Below are positions 26,744 to 35,368 of a stretch of 64,000 nucleotides of DNA, in pieces. Origin of the DNA: UBA11612 sp963662375 (lineage in GTDB: Bacteria; Pseudomonadota; Alphaproteobacteria; Rhodospirillales; Rhodospirillaceae); the NCBI GenBank assembly GCA_963662375.2, contig CAXXRP010000015.1, positions 310,001-374,000 on the forward strand, read 5' to 3'. The position numbers were made by a program, and so were the translations under genes. A model generated the notes under the pieces. That model ran no database searches and had not been told where the DNA came from. It worked only from the letters and a program-made list of their open reading frames with translations. How positions within the stretch are numbered: the stretch's first letter is position 1; each line of letters begins with the position of its first letter.

Positions 26744-27843
26744 CGAGCTCCATTCCGACGAAATCCGTCCGGTGGAACGAGATCTGGATGGGTTATTGCC
26801 ATAATTTTGAACAAGGCGCCCATGGCGTCGGGCTCAGTAAGTCTCCGAATGCCTGCCTCAATATCTTTGGCGATGTCCGATGGCTTGCCTCTGGCCAATT
26901 GAGTTCCGCGTACCATTATGCCCAGTTTTTTCAGCCAGATTCCCTGCTCAATAGGCCCCAGGACTTTCGTCCCCGACGACTGCGCTGCCTTTGCCGTTGC
27001 TCCAAAATCGACGTGGGCTGTGATGTCTGCGGTTCCAGCTGCTTCCAAGACTGAATGAGGTTTGTGCCGCTTTACAGCCTGCAATGTATCGCCCAGGGCA
27101 GAAACTTTATGTCCGTAGTCGATGATGAGGGTTACGCCGCCGTCCCGCGCGATACGTTTCGCCACTGTGCGGACAAACGCAAAGATGGCGGGCGAAGTTT
27201 CATAAATGGTACCGATATCTGCGGTATCTAACGCGCCGCTTGAGGTGTCGGGTGTTCCGTCGCTGGGCATACATAATGTAAAATGAAATCGTCCCGCCTC
27301 GTCAGCACCGATACGGCGTTCCATCCAACCTTCAGTTGTCTTCTCAAATTGGCAAATTGGTAATGCGTCAAGAAATTCGTTGGCCACCAGAATCAATGGC
27401 CCGTCGGGACAAGCGTCAAACGACTTATGCCAAGTGATTTGCTGTTCCCCTAGCGTCCTGCGTTGGATATCCTCGAGTGCGCTACTGCGTTCAATTAGAT
27501 GCACGTCCGCTGCCTCAAGAAACTCCGGCACCGCCCTCGCAGCCCGGAGGGCGTCGGCCATAAGCGTACCGCGACCCGGTCCGCACTCCACAAACCGACA
27601 CGGGTTTGGCCTTCCCATGTTTTGCCATACCGTCGCGCACCACAGGCCGATCATTTCCCCAAACGTTTGGCTGATTTCAGGCGCTGTGATGAAATCACCG
27701 TGGGTGCCGAAGACATCGCCCTGAGAATAGTAAGCCTCGGCGACGGCGCTCATGTAATCGGCGACAGTGATGGGCCCGTCACGGCGGATGGTCTCGCTCA
27801 AACGATCGGAGAGAATGCTTGCAGCCGTCTCTATGCCGGTCAT
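26740..27843 (-). CDS. MidA/NDUFAF7-type SAM-dependent protein methyltransferase
   Basis: 367 residues from ATG 27843, which overlaps the lgt stop; an earlier start 24 codons upstream lies within lgt and is less likely. The family core is GDFITAPEISQTFGEMIGLWC, then CRFVECGPGRGTLMADALRA (SAM motif), ILVANEFLDALPICQF and TLIIDYGHKV. Mitochondrial NDUFAF7 methylates a complex I subunit arginine; the bacterial role is inferred from homology. Cluster lgt-midA-pgeF is conserved in alphaproteobacteria. Confidence 0.92.
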   Translation of the reverse strand: MTGIETAASILSDRLSETIRRDGPITVADYMSAVAEAYYSQGDVFGTHGDFITAPEISQTFGEMIGLWCATVWQNMGRPNPCRFVECGPGRGTLMADALRAARAVPEFLEAADVHLIERSSALEDIQRRTLGEQQITWHKSFDACPDGPLILVANEFLDALPICQFEKTTEGWMERRIGADEAGRFHFTLCMPSDGTPDTSSGALDTADIGTIYETSPAIFAFVRTVAKRIARDGGVTLIIDYGHKVSALGDTLQAVKRHKPHSVLEAAGTADITAHVDFGATAKAAQSSGTKVLGPIEQGIWLKKLGIMVRGTQLARGKPSDIAKDIEAGIRRLTEPDAMGALFKIMAITHPDLVPPDGFRRNGAR

Positions 27844-28643
27844 GTCGTGGCGACAACCGGTCTGGCGCGCCAGATGCAATACAGTCCGAACAGAATCATA
27901 GGCAACGATAACCATTGTCCCATGGTCGTGCCGCCGGCCAGGAGGCCTATGAAGGCATCTGGTTCACGGAAAACTTCTGCAACAGACCGGAATGCGCCGT
28001 AACCAATGAGAAAGCACCCTGTCAACGTTCCCGGGCGACTTCGGATCGCGGTATTGCGCCAGAGCAAATGCATAATGACAAACAGCACCAAGCCTTCCAA
28101 TCCGGCTTGATAAAGTTGGCTGGGATGTCGGGGAAAAGGGCCGGCGCCGGGAAAAACCATGGCCCAAGGAAGGTCGGGCGCGGTGCGCCCCCATAGTTCG
28201 CCGTTGATAAAATTAGCCAATCGTCCGAGTCCAAGGCCGATGGGAACGGCGCATCCGATGTTATCGCTGAGGTACCACTGATTTATTTTTTTTGTCCTTG
28301 CGAACAGCATGATGGCCACGATTACTCCCAGGAGGCCGCCGTGAAAGGACATCCCACCTTCGGTAATCTTCAAGATTTCTATGGGGTTCGAAAGATAGAA
28401 GCCAGGCTTGTAAAACAAAACGTATCCAAGGCGGCCGCCTAAAACGACGCCGGCAAGCGTCCACAGCAAAAAATCATCTACCTGCAGCTTTGTCATAAGC
28501 GCCGGTGGACGTCCGACCATCCAGCGGATGTAATACAGGCCTGCAAATAAACCCGTCGCGTAGGCCAGTCCATACCAGCGCAGCGCAAAGGGGCCGAGCT
28601 CGATCAGGACAGGGTCAATGGCGGGAAAGGAAATGGCCAGCAT
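27840..28643 (-). CDS. lgt: Prolipoprotein diacylglyceryl transferase
   Basis: 267 residues with seven hydrophobic helices. The Lgt signature is GRLANFINGELWGR, and the catalytic His region appears in GGMSFHGGLLGVI; RHPSQLYQAGLEGLVLF follows. It attaches diacylglycerol to the lipobox cysteine, the first step in lipoprotein maturation. It starts 5 nt after hldD ends and overlaps midA by 4 nt. Confidence 0.97.
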   Translation of the reverse strand: MLAISFPAIDPVLIELGPFALRWYGLAYATGLFAGLYYIRWMVGRPPALMTKLQVDDFLLWTLAGVVLGGRLGYVLFYKPGFYLSNPIEILKITEGGMSFHGGLLGVIVAIMLFARTKKINQWYLSDNIGCAVPIGLGLGRLANFINGELWGRTAPDLPWAMVFPGAGPFPRHPSQLYQAGLEGLVLFVIMHLLWRNTAIRSRPGTLTGCFLIGYGAFRSVAEVFREPDAFIGLLAGGTTMGQWLSLPMILFGLYCIWRARPVVATT

Positions 28644-28648
28644 GGCGC

Positions 28649-29635
28649 TCAGCGGTACGGATCATCTTGAGACAGATATTTCTGAACTGTTATGGTAACC
28701 CCGTCCTCAAGTTTCGTGAATGGTTTCAAATACCCCGCGGCACGCAGGCGGTCCATGCGCGCTTCGGTAAAGTACTGGTATTGGTCGCGGATGTCTGCGG
28801 GCGTGGCGCGGTACACAATACTCGGCTCTGCGCCGCACGCTCGGTAAACCAACGTGGCAAGGTCGAGAAAGGTTCGTGCGGCGCCCGTACCTAGGTTGAA
28901 TAGACCGCCGATCCCCTCTTGTTCCAGAAGCCAGATCATCACATCACAACAATCATCAACGAAAACGAAATCGCGCCTTTGGCCACCATCGGCATAATCG
29001 GGATTGTGCGAACGGAAAAGCGTATAGGGTTCGCCGTCGGCAGCCTTGCGGTAGATTTGCGGTAAGAGGCTGGCTTGGGTTCCCTTATGAAACTCGTTGG
29101 GACCGTATACGTTAAAAAATTTCAGTCCCGCCCATATCGGCGGGGCCGCCGAACCCGCGACGATTTCATTGGCAACCCAGAGGTCGAACGCGTGCTTGCT
29201 CCGTCCGTAGGGATTCAAGGGGCCGAGTTGATAAAGTGCCTCAACGCTGCCATCGTCATCAAAACCGTGAGCGCCGTCGCCGTAGGTTGCCGCGGAAGAC
29301 GCGTAGATGAAGGGCGTGCCCTGCGCCGCGCACCATGTCCACAGAGCGCAGCCCAAGCGCACGTTGATTTCGTCCAAACGGGCAACATCACGCTCCGTCG
29401 TGGACGTTAACGCGCCGAGATGGAAAATGGCCTCGATGTCGGGAGCATGGTTATCAAGAAAAGGAAGCGCCTGCTCCGGTGGTACGATTTGCACGTCGTG
29501 ACGTTTTTCGATGTTACGGCCTTTATGAGGATCGTCGCAGCGATCGATGGCGGCAAGCGGCCCGATGCCACGTGCCTCGAGGATTGCTAAGAGATTAGAG
29601 CCAATGAACCCCGCACCGCCGGTAACAACGTACAT
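28649..29635 (-). CDS. hldD: ADP-L-glycero-D-manno-heptose 6-epimerase
   Basis: 328 residues. MYVVTGGAGFIGSNL binds NADP; the catalytic YxxxK is in NPYGRSKHAFDLW; KFFNVYGPNEFHKGTQASLLPQIYRK, RDFVFVDDCCDVMIWL and GLFNLGTGAARTFLDLA are HldD-specific. It makes ADP-L-glycero-D-manno-heptose for the LPS core, implying heptose-containing LPS. It leads the hldD-lgt-midA-pgeF-lipoprotein run. Confidence 0.95.
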   Translation of the reverse strand: MYVVTGGAGFIGSNLLAILEARGIGPLAAIDRCDDPHKGRNIEKRHDVQIVPPEQALPFLDNHAPDIEAIFHLGALTSTTERDVARLDEINVRLGCALWTWCAAQGTPFIYASSAATYGDGAHGFDDDGSVEALYQLGPLNPYGRSKHAFDLWVANEIVAGSAAPPIWAGLKFFNVYGPNEFHKGTQASLLPQIYRKAADGEPYTLFRSHNPDYADGGQRRDFVFVDDCCDVMIWLLEQEGIGGLFNLGTGAARTFLDLATLVYRACGAEPSIVYRATPADIRDQYQYFTEARMDRLRAAGYLKPFTKLEDGVTITVQKYLSQDDPYR

Positions 29636-29802
29636 GGATGCCTCTTAGGTGTGGTTGCTCGGCAAAGTACACCGTTGTCTGCAGATTGGTTGCGCCATGT
29701 GGCGCGGAAGGTCAATATTAAACTAGAATCCACTTAATCGGGTACTAACTTGCCCAAATCCGCCGCGCTCCAACCGCCGGGGATTGAGCGAAGGGGAATG
29801 TG

Positions 29803-30096
29803 ATGCAAAGCCAAAATCGAATTTTTGATGACATCGCGCATGTTGCGGGGGGCGCTCTCGGCGCTATTTCCGGACTGAAGCAGGAGATGGAGGCCCTCAT
29901 CCGTGATCGTGTGGAGCGATTCATGACCAACGGAAATTTCGTTCGCCGCGACGAGTTCGACGCGGTGAAAGAAATGGCGGCGACGGCGCGCGCAGAACAA
30001 GAGCGTTTAACGGTGCGGGTTGCACAGTTGGAACAAACTCTTGCCGCAACAATATCGCGGGCGCCACGCCGCAAAAACGAGAAGAAGGCGACATAA
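29803..30096 (+). CDS. ubiK: UbiK-type accessory factor (BMFP domain)
   Basis: 97 residues from ATG 29803 (a GTG directly before is also possible). The BMFP/DUF526 pattern is visible: RIFDDIAHVAGGALGAISGLKQEMEALIRDRVERFM, then FVRRDEFDAVKEMAATARAEQERLTVRVAQLEQ, a C-terminal coiled coil. UbiK helps assemble the ubiquinone biosynthesis complex in Escherichia coli. It diverges from hldD. Confidence 0.9.
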   Translation: MQSQNRIFDDIAHVAGGALGAISGLKQEMEALIRDRVERFMTNGNFVRRDEFDAVKEMAATARAEQERLTVRVAQLEQTLAATISRAPRRKNEKKAT

Positions 30097-30101
30097 CGCG
30101 G

Positions 30102-30117
30102 TTATCCACAGCTGTGG
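30102..30117. promoter_or_regulatory. DnaA-box nonamer inside a 12-bp palindrome
   Basis: TTATCCACA (30102-30110) is a perfect DnaA box and runs into CCACAGCTGTGG (30106-30117), a perfect palindrome, just after the ubiK stop. A single 9-mer can occur by chance at this scale. It could be a DnaA-regulated site; no other origin feature is close by. Confidence 0.3.
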
Positions 30118-30236
30118 CCGCGATGTCTCGACTCTTGTTTTGGGATTTTGCGCGGTTTCCCCGTGTATCCCGCGACTCGGCAAAATCCTTCAAAACTTTG
30201 TATTGCGGCCTCCCGACACCTACTATATCTTAAATC

Positions 30237-30270
30237 AGGGCCGTTGCTTAAGCCGGGTCGGCCCTCTTTG
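30237..30270 (+). terminator. Hairpin with T-rich tail ahead of ybjN
   Basis: Arms AGGGCCG (30237-30243) and CGGCCCT (30259-30265) around a 15-nt loop, followed by CTTTGTTTC. It could terminate ubiK transcription or act as an attenuator before ybjN, whose start is 29 nt after the stem. Confidence 0.5.
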
Positions 30271-30294
30271 TTTCGGGCTTTCTTGGGGGCTTTT

Positions 30295-30795
30295 ATGCAG
30301 TCAGGCACACTCAGCAGCCCATCCAAACGAACGGCCAATCCCATTGATCTAGTCGAGGACGTCATTGCCGGACGGGAATGGGTATATGACCGTCGTTGCA
30401 AGACCGAGGTGGCCGTGGAGGCACCCGGTAATTGGTGTAACTACGGGATGTTTTTCGCATGGTCCGAGGACCTAAGTGCGCTCCACTTCTCCTGTGCGCT
30501 TGATATGCGCGTTCAGTCCCGGTTGATGGGCCATGTCTATGAGTTGCTCGCCAAACTAAACGAGCACTTGTGGATGGGTCATTTTGCGATCTGGGTCGAG
30601 GAGGGTATTCCGGTGTTCCGCCACACCGTGCGACTTTCAGAGCGCATGGATAAGGATTTAATCGGAGAGCTTATGGAGTTAGCGATCTCGGAATGTGAAC
30701 GCTACTATCCCGCCTTCCAGTTTGTCATTTGGGGTGGGCGAACGGCGGAGGATGCCATTGCCAGTTCCCTCTTCGATACTGTCGGCCAGGCATAA
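30295..30795 (+). CDS. YbjN domain protein
   Basis: 166 residues from ATG 30295. The YbjN/type III secretion chaperone-like fold is recognised from NPIDLVEDVIAGREWVYDRR, LSALHFSCALDMRV, and LNEHLWMGHFAIWVEEGIPVFRHTVRL. Molecular role unknown; alphaproteobacterial copies often lie beside proC as here. The longer frame upstream runs through the hairpin and is not credible. Confidence 0.91.
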   Translation: MQSGTLSSPSKRTANPIDLVEDVIAGREWVYDRRCKTEVAVEAPGNWCNYGMFFAWSEDLSALHFSCALDMRVQSRLMGHVYELLAKLNEHLWMGHFAIWVEEGIPVFRHTVRLSERMDKDLIGELMELAISECERYYPAFQFVIWGGRTAEDAIASSLFDTVGQA

Positions 30796-30872
30796 TATCA
30801 ATTTGAACTCTGAAGCCCGCGGCTTGTGGTGTCTCTCCTTCGTATCACGGGCCGCGAGTGCTATCTTGGGCC

Positions 30873-31694
30873 ATGATTGAAGGCACGATTCTTCTCGTCG
30901 GCTGCGGGCGTATGGGCGGGGCTCTCTTGGAGGGGTGGTTTAAGCGCGGCTTAAATCCCGTGGATGCCATGGTGGTTGAGCCGGCGGGCCGTGACGCAGT
31001 GGCCCTATGTACCCAGCACCGCGCGCTCACAGTACTGCCACATATTCAAGATGTGCCCAGTGATTTCCACCCCGATGTCGTCCTATTCGCAGTGAAGCCG
31101 CAGGTGGCGGACGGGGTTATTCCAGATTACGCGCGCTTCGCAGATGACCAACCGGTGTTTCTCTCGGTTATCGCCGGAAAAGCGACGGACTATTTCTGCC
31201 GTCACCTCGGGTTCGGGGCCGCAGTTGTTCGTGCAATGCCCAACACGCCGGCGACTGTTGGTAAGGCGATTAGTGTCTTGTATGCGGTCCCTGCGGTTGG
31301 CGCCGCACAGCGGCGGGTCTGCGAAGTTCTCATGAGCGCTGTGGGCGATGTGAAATGGATTGCGGACGAGACGCTTATGGATGCCGTCACCGCCGTGTCA
31401 GGCAGCGGTCCCGCGTATGTGTTTCTTCTCGCTGAGTGTATGCGCGATGCGGGTGTTGTCGCGGGACTACCACCGGATCTGGCGGCTCGCCTCGCCTATG
31501 CTACTGTTGCGGGTGCGGGGGCGATGCTGGAGCAGGAGGGCGCGCAGCCCGAAGTGCTGCGGCAGAATGTAACGAGTCCTGGCGGCACCACAGCCGCTGC
31601 CCTATCAATTCTCATGACCGGCGACGGCCTTGAACAGCTCCTGGTGCGCGCTGTTGCTGCGGCAGCCAAGCGGTCCAAGGAACTCGCCGGCTAG
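30873..31694 (+). CDS. proC: Pyrroline-5-carboxylate reductase
   Basis: 273 residues from ATG 30873. The N-terminal NAD(P) site is ILLVGCGRMGGALLEGW; VVRAMPNTPATVGKAISVLYA and the signature VSGSGPAYVFLLAECMRDAGVVAGLP are present, as is the PGGTTAAAL tail. It reduces pyrroline-5-carboxylate to proline. 77 nt separate it from ybjN. Confidence 0.96.
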   Translation: MIEGTILLVGCGRMGGALLEGWFKRGLNPVDAMVVEPAGRDAVALCTQHRALTVLPHIQDVPSDFHPDVVLFAVKPQVADGVIPDYARFADDQPVFLSVIAGKATDYFCRHLGFGAAVVRAMPNTPATVGKAISVLYAVPAVGAAQRRVCEVLMSAVGDVKWIADETLMDAVTAVSGSGPAYVFLLAECMRDAGVVAGLPPDLAARLAYATVAGAGAMLEQEGAQPEVLRQNVTSPGGTTAAALSILMTGDGLEQLLVRAVAAAAKRSKELAG

Positions 31695-31786
31695 GATCGG
31701 ATGTCCGGTGTCTTGATGCCTGTGCCTTGCAGCGGAGCGATCTGTACGTCATACCATACGGGCACGCAACTGTACGGGAAGAGCGT

Positions 31787-32446
31787 ATGGCGACAAAAAA
31801 ATCGTCAGCAAAGGCATCGGCGAAACGCAAATCGGCTGTAAAAAAGGCACCCAGCTCAGTCTTGGATCGCGTTCTCGATGCGGGGTTGGGCGAGGCAGCC
31901 ATTACCGGCTGGCGCAATACTACCATGGCCGCCATCGCATCCCGCGCGGATATTGGCCTTGGCGAGGTCCTCGCACTCGTTCCTACTAAGGCATATTTTG
32001 TTCTGCGTCTTTTGGACCGAGTCGATATTCTGACGTTCGCCGGGGTCAAAGGTATTGATAACGACAACACGCCCCGCGACCATTTGTTTGACATCATGAT
32101 GCGCAGGTTCGATGTACTTAACAGTTACCGCGACGGCTTCAAGTCCGTGGTTGCCGCGACCGTGCGCGACCCTGCTGTTGCGCCGTTTGTGCTGTGCCGT
32201 TTGCGCCGATCGCTTGCCGCAATGCTTGCTGCGGCCGGTATTTCGCCGGACGGGCTCGCCGGATTGCTGCGTGTAAAGGGACTGGCTGTTGTCAGCGCGT
32301 GCGTGTTGCGGGTGTGGATGCGTGACGATAGCACCGATCTCGCCAAGACCATGGCGGCCTTGGACCGGGCGCTAGCGCGGGCCGAGCGCCTTGCCGGGTT
32401 CTCTCCCTTTCAGCGCCGCCGAGAAACCGGCGACACCGCGGCATAA
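31787..32446 (+). CDS. TetR-like / COQ9-like regulator
   Basis: 219 residues from ATG 31787. A Lys/Ala/Ser-rich start (MATKKSSAKASAKRKSAVKKA) precedes a TetR-type helix-turn-helix (ITGWRNTTMAAIASRADIGLGEVLALVPTKAYFVLRLLDRVD, about 42-85), but the match at the recognition helix is weak. The C-terminal part is all-helical. It may be a TetR repressor or a COQ9-like lipid-binding protein; these share a fold. It follows proC by 92 nt and ends with a strong hairpin. Confidence 0.7.
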   Translation: MATKKSSAKASAKRKSAVKKAPSSVLDRVLDAGLGEAAITGWRNTTMAAIASRADIGLGEVLALVPTKAYFVLRLLDRVDILTFAGVKGIDNDNTPRDHLFDIMMRRFDVLNSYRDGFKSVVAATVRDPAVAPFVLCRLRRSLAAMLAAAGISPDGLAGLLRVKGLAVVSACVLRVWMRDDSTDLAKTMAALDRALARAERLAGFSPFQRRRETGDTAA

Positions 32447-32449
32447 CAA

Positions 32450-32478
32450 ACGGCCGCCATCGCAAAGATGGCGGCCGT
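32450..32478. terminator. Hairpin between convergent genes
   Basis: Perfect 11-bp arms ACGGCCGCCAT (32450-32460) and ATGGCGGCCGT (32468-32478) with a 7-nt loop, 3 nt after the TetR-like stop. No T-run on either side. It separates the TetR-like gene from the convergent histidine kinase. Confidence 0.6.
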
Positions 32479-32531
32479 ATCGGCGCGGCGCGGAAACCGC
32501 AAGCATCCGGAAGGTGCCGGGCAACGTATCG

Positions 32532-33962
32532 TTATAGGGGTATCCGCACAGTAACCCGCAGGCCGCCCGCAGGACTCTCGTCCAGAGTAATATCGCCGCC
32601 CATGCCGCGCACGATGTCCCGGGCGATGGTCATGCCCAGGCCAACGCCGCCGGTCAGGGGATTTCGCGAGGGTTCCAGTCGGTGAAACGCTTTAAACGCT
32701 TCTTCGCGCTGCTTCACTGGAATCCCGGGCCCATCGTCATCCACAGTAATTTGAATAAACGTTCCGGTGTGCGCGGCGGTCACGACCACATGTTTTCCGT
32801 AGCGGGCGGCGTTGCCCACTAGATTGCCGATACACCGTTCAAACGCGACAACCTTGAGCGCTACGGGCGTGGAAATGCTCGCCATCTCCAATGCAATGTC
32901 CACGCCTTCACGCCGAAAGCGTTGAGCGACATTTTCGAGCAAAGCAGCGAGGTCCGCCGGCGTGTCGTCTTCGGCGCCATCACCACGGGCAAAGGCGAGG
33001 TATGCTTCAAGCATACGTTCCATTTCACCTAAATCTTCGTGCAGAGCGGTAACATCCTCGCTGGCTGCGGCCGACATCATCGACAGTTGAAGTTTCATGC
33101 GCGTTAGGGGTGTGCGCAGGTCGTGCGAGACACCTGCCAGCATGTCCGTGCGTTGAGACATCTGGCGTTCAATACGGTCGCGCATGATGTTGAAGGCTCG
33201 CGCTGCCTGACGCACCTCGAACGCGCCTTCCGCAGGGAAGTCCGGCCCTTCCCGGCCTTTTCCAAATGAATCTGCGGCTTGAGCCAGGCGGCGCACGGTG
33301 CGAACTTGGCTTCGCAGATACGCGGTCGCCACACCAAATAGTAGCAACGACGAGCCTGTCATCCATAGAACAAAGACATACGTGTTGTTATTCAGGATGC
33401 GTCGGCGTGGCACCAAAACGGTGAGCACGCCGTTATCCATCTGCACGCGGATGGAAATGAGCCGGTCGGTGCGGAACTCGAACAGATCTACAGTGAAGGG
33501 CCGGCCCAGCACTTGCCATAAAGTATCATGTAGCGGGTCCGACAAATCCGAACTGCCGTCCATGACATTCGGCGGGGCGAGTGTTGCGCCGGGCTGGACT
33601 GTGACGTCCAGCGCCATGGTCTGTCTGGCGTTCTCGATCATCCATGTTTGGTGCTCGGGCGCAGGGTACGTATCGAGGAAGGATTTAACGGCGGCGATGT
33701 CGCCGGCCAGGTCTGCGGCCATACGCCGTGACACCACATCCCAGTGGTTATCATAAAACACATAGGTGGAAATGACCTGAACGAGGATCACCGGCACGAT
33801 GATGGTCAGTGTGGCGCGCACCATCAGCGTGCGCGGCATGATTTTTTCAAGATGAGCCGGGTCTAACCACTTAAGCCAGGCCGGGACGACTAGAGGTGGG
33901 GCTTGGCGGGTGCCGACGGGCGCCGCGTTGGCGGCTGTGGAAAGCGGTTCGTCCATGGTCAT
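32532..33962 (-). CDS. EnvZ-type sensor histidine kinase
   Basis: 476 residues. Two helices (about 50-70 and 194-216) bracket a periplasmic sensor region of about 120 residues; a HAMP domain follows (RRLAQAADSFGKGREGPDF), then HisKA with phospho-acceptor His280 in GVSHDLRTPL, and the ATPase with N-box GNLVGNAARYGK and G-boxes DDDGPGIP and GGVGLGMTI. It phosphorylates the OmpR-type partner encoded directly upstream; the ATG overlaps that gene's stop by 4 nt. The signal is unknown. Confidence 0.95.
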   Translation of the reverse strand: MTMDEPLSTAANAAPVGTRQAPPLVVPAWLKWLDPAHLEKIMPRTLMVRATLTIIVPVILVQVISTYVFYDNHWDVVSRRMAADLAGDIAAVKSFLDTYPAPEHQTWMIENARQTMALDVTVQPGATLAPPNVMDGSSDLSDPLHDTLWQVLGRPFTVDLFEFRTDRLISIRVQMDNGVLTVLVPRRRILNNNTYVFVLWMTGSSLLLFGVATAYLRSQVRTVRRLAQAADSFGKGREGPDFPAEGAFEVRQAARAFNIMRDRIERQMSQRTDMLAGVSHDLRTPLTRMKLQLSMMSAAASEDVTALHEDLGEMERMLEAYLAFARGDGAEDDTPADLAALLENVAQRFRREGVDIALEMASISTPVALKVVAFERCIGNLVGNAARYGKHVVVTAAHTGTFIQITVDDDGPGIPVKQREEAFKAFHRLEPSRNPLTGGVGLGMTIARDIVRGMGGDITLDESPAGGLRVTVRIPL

Positions 33963-34660
33963 GGGTCCGGCCTGAGCAAATATCCTGTACCACGCACCGT
34001 TTGAAGATAACGCGGCTGTTTGGGGTCAGGTTCCAACTTTCGGCGCAGCCGGGTGATTTGCACGTCGATCGTCCGGGGGTTGTTGGCTTGACCAGGGGGC
34101 GCGCCGAGGCTGGCACGCTCGACCGCCTCGCCGACGCGCAACGCCAGAGTCTTCAGCAGTTCCGCTTCGGCGACCGTCAGGTGAACGGTTGTCCCGTCGC
34201 GGGTAAGCCGGTGTAGGGCGACGTCGTAACGACACGGACCGAACTTCAATTCGCGGTACGTCGAGGTCTCCACTGGCGGCGTGCGCCGAAGAATAGAGCT
34301 GATGCGCAGGCCCAATTCTTTCGGTTCAAACGGTTTGGCCATGTAATCGTCAACGCCCAGTTCAAGTCCGCGGATGCGGTCCGGCGCCTCGCCCATGGCG
34401 GTCAGCATGAGAATTGGTACGGTGCTTTCCACGCGTACGCTGCGAGTTAAGGCTAAGCCGTCTTCGTCCGGCATCATGACGTCCACCACCAGGAGGTCGA
34501 ACTTAAACATCGTCATCTGCCGGCGGGCCTCTTCAGTGTTGCCTGCCACAGCCACCATATAGCCGGTCTCGACCAGAAACTTCTTAAGAAGCCGCCGTAG
34601 CCGGTTATCGTCGTCCACCACTAAGATGTGGGGCGGATATGCACTTGTCTCGTCCATCAT
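33959..34660 (-). CDS. OmpR-family response regulator (PetR-like)
   Basis: 233 residues. Receiver domain with VVDDDNR and phospho-acceptor Asp60 in LLVVDVMMPDEDG, Lys in YMAKPFEPKEL; winged-helix DNA-binding domain from about 140, with NNPRTIDVQITRLRRKLEPDPKQPRYLQTVRGTGYLL. The start is the MM at 34660/34657; longer forms overlap marR. The MarR-regulator order upstream resembles petP-petR of Rhodobacter capsulatus, where PetR is needed for growth. Here petABC is 15 kb away, so the name is only indicative. Confidence 0.93.
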   Translation of the reverse strand: MMDETSAYPPHILVVDDDNRLRRLLKKFLVETGYMVAVAGNTEEARRQMTMFKFDLLVVDVMMPDEDGLALTRSVRVESTVPILMLTAMGEAPDRIRGLELGVDDYMAKPFEPKELGLRISSILRRTPPVETSTYRELKFGPCRYDVALHRLTRDGTTVHLTVAEAELLKTLALRVGEAVERASLGAPPGQANNPRTIDVQITRLRRKLEPDPKQPRYLQTVRGTGYLLRPDP

Positions 34661-34715
34661 CCTTACTGTACCGGAATTCGGCGCCGTTTCGGGAATTGTG
34701 ATGACGCCCCAGCGG

Positions 34716-35204
34716 CTATCGGTCCCCTGTTCGGAAGCGTTTTCGCGCACGTGCGTCCATGATACCCAACATCACCTTGCGAAAACCTTCCACAGCCACC
34801 GCACCGGCGTCTTTATATGCCGCCGCAATGCGGGTGCGCCGTTCGGTGGTGAGTTCCTGTTCCAACGTCCGTCCCCTGTCCGTCAGTTGCAACAGCCGCT
34901 GGCGCCGGTCCGACGTACCAGGCTTCTGGACGATATAGTCCTCGCGGACCAGTTGGCTCAACACCCGGGATAAACTTTGTTTCTTGATGGCGAGGATCTC
35001 AAGCAACTCTCTGACAGGTATTTCAGGATAGCGACCAACAAAGTAAATTACCCTGTGATGTGCCCGCCCAAAATGCTGTCTAGCGAGGATGGTATCGCCG
35101 CGAGAAGTGAAATCCCGGTAGGCGAAAAACAGCAACTCTATGCCTTGGCGCAAATCTTCATCCCTGAGAAACAGGGGGTTAATAGTGGTTTTCTGGTCGG
35201 GCAT
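34716..35204 (-). CDS. MarR-family regulator (PetP-like)
   Basis: 162 residues from ATG 35204 (MPDQKTTINPLFLRDEDLRQGIELLFFAYRDF). The MarR winged helix is in IPVRELLEILAIKKQSLSRVLSQLVREDYIVQKPGTSDRRQRLLQLTDRG, with the DxRxR wing motif. It is the first gene of marR-response regulator-kinase and diverges from ilvE, with three inverted repeats in the 164-nt gap. Autoregulation and control of ilvE are therefore likely but inferred. Confidence 0.92.
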   Translation of the reverse strand: MPDQKTTINPLFLRDEDLRQGIELLFFAYRDFTSRGDTILARQHFGRAHHRVIYFVGRYPEIPVRELLEILAIKKQSLSRVLSQLVREDYIVQKPGTSDRRQRLLQLTDRGRTLEQELTTERRTRIAAAYKDAGAVAVEGFRKVMLGIMDARARKRFRTGDR

Positions 35205-35230
35205 GGCGCGGGGTTCCTTGCGGTTAGGTC

Positions 35231-35308
35231 CTATTTTGCCAGAAAATAGGGCAGGAAGGTTGCTATAATTACCCAATTTGTAATACAGACTTACGAATGA
35301 GCTCGTAA
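35231..35308. promoter_or_regulatory. Three inverted repeats between marR and ilvE
   Basis: CTATTTT-N5-AAAATAG (35231-35249), ATTAC-N7-GTAAT (35268-35284) and TTACGA-N6-TCGTAA (35291-35308) are all perfect. A TATAAT hexamer (35264-35269) lies beside the middle one. Such dyads fit binding by dimeric winged-helix proteins like MarR. Confidence 0.6.
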
Positions 35309-35368
35309 TCAGGTAATAATATGTGCTAAAAGTATCCCTACACGACAGAGAAGTGCCGAGGTTAGACG

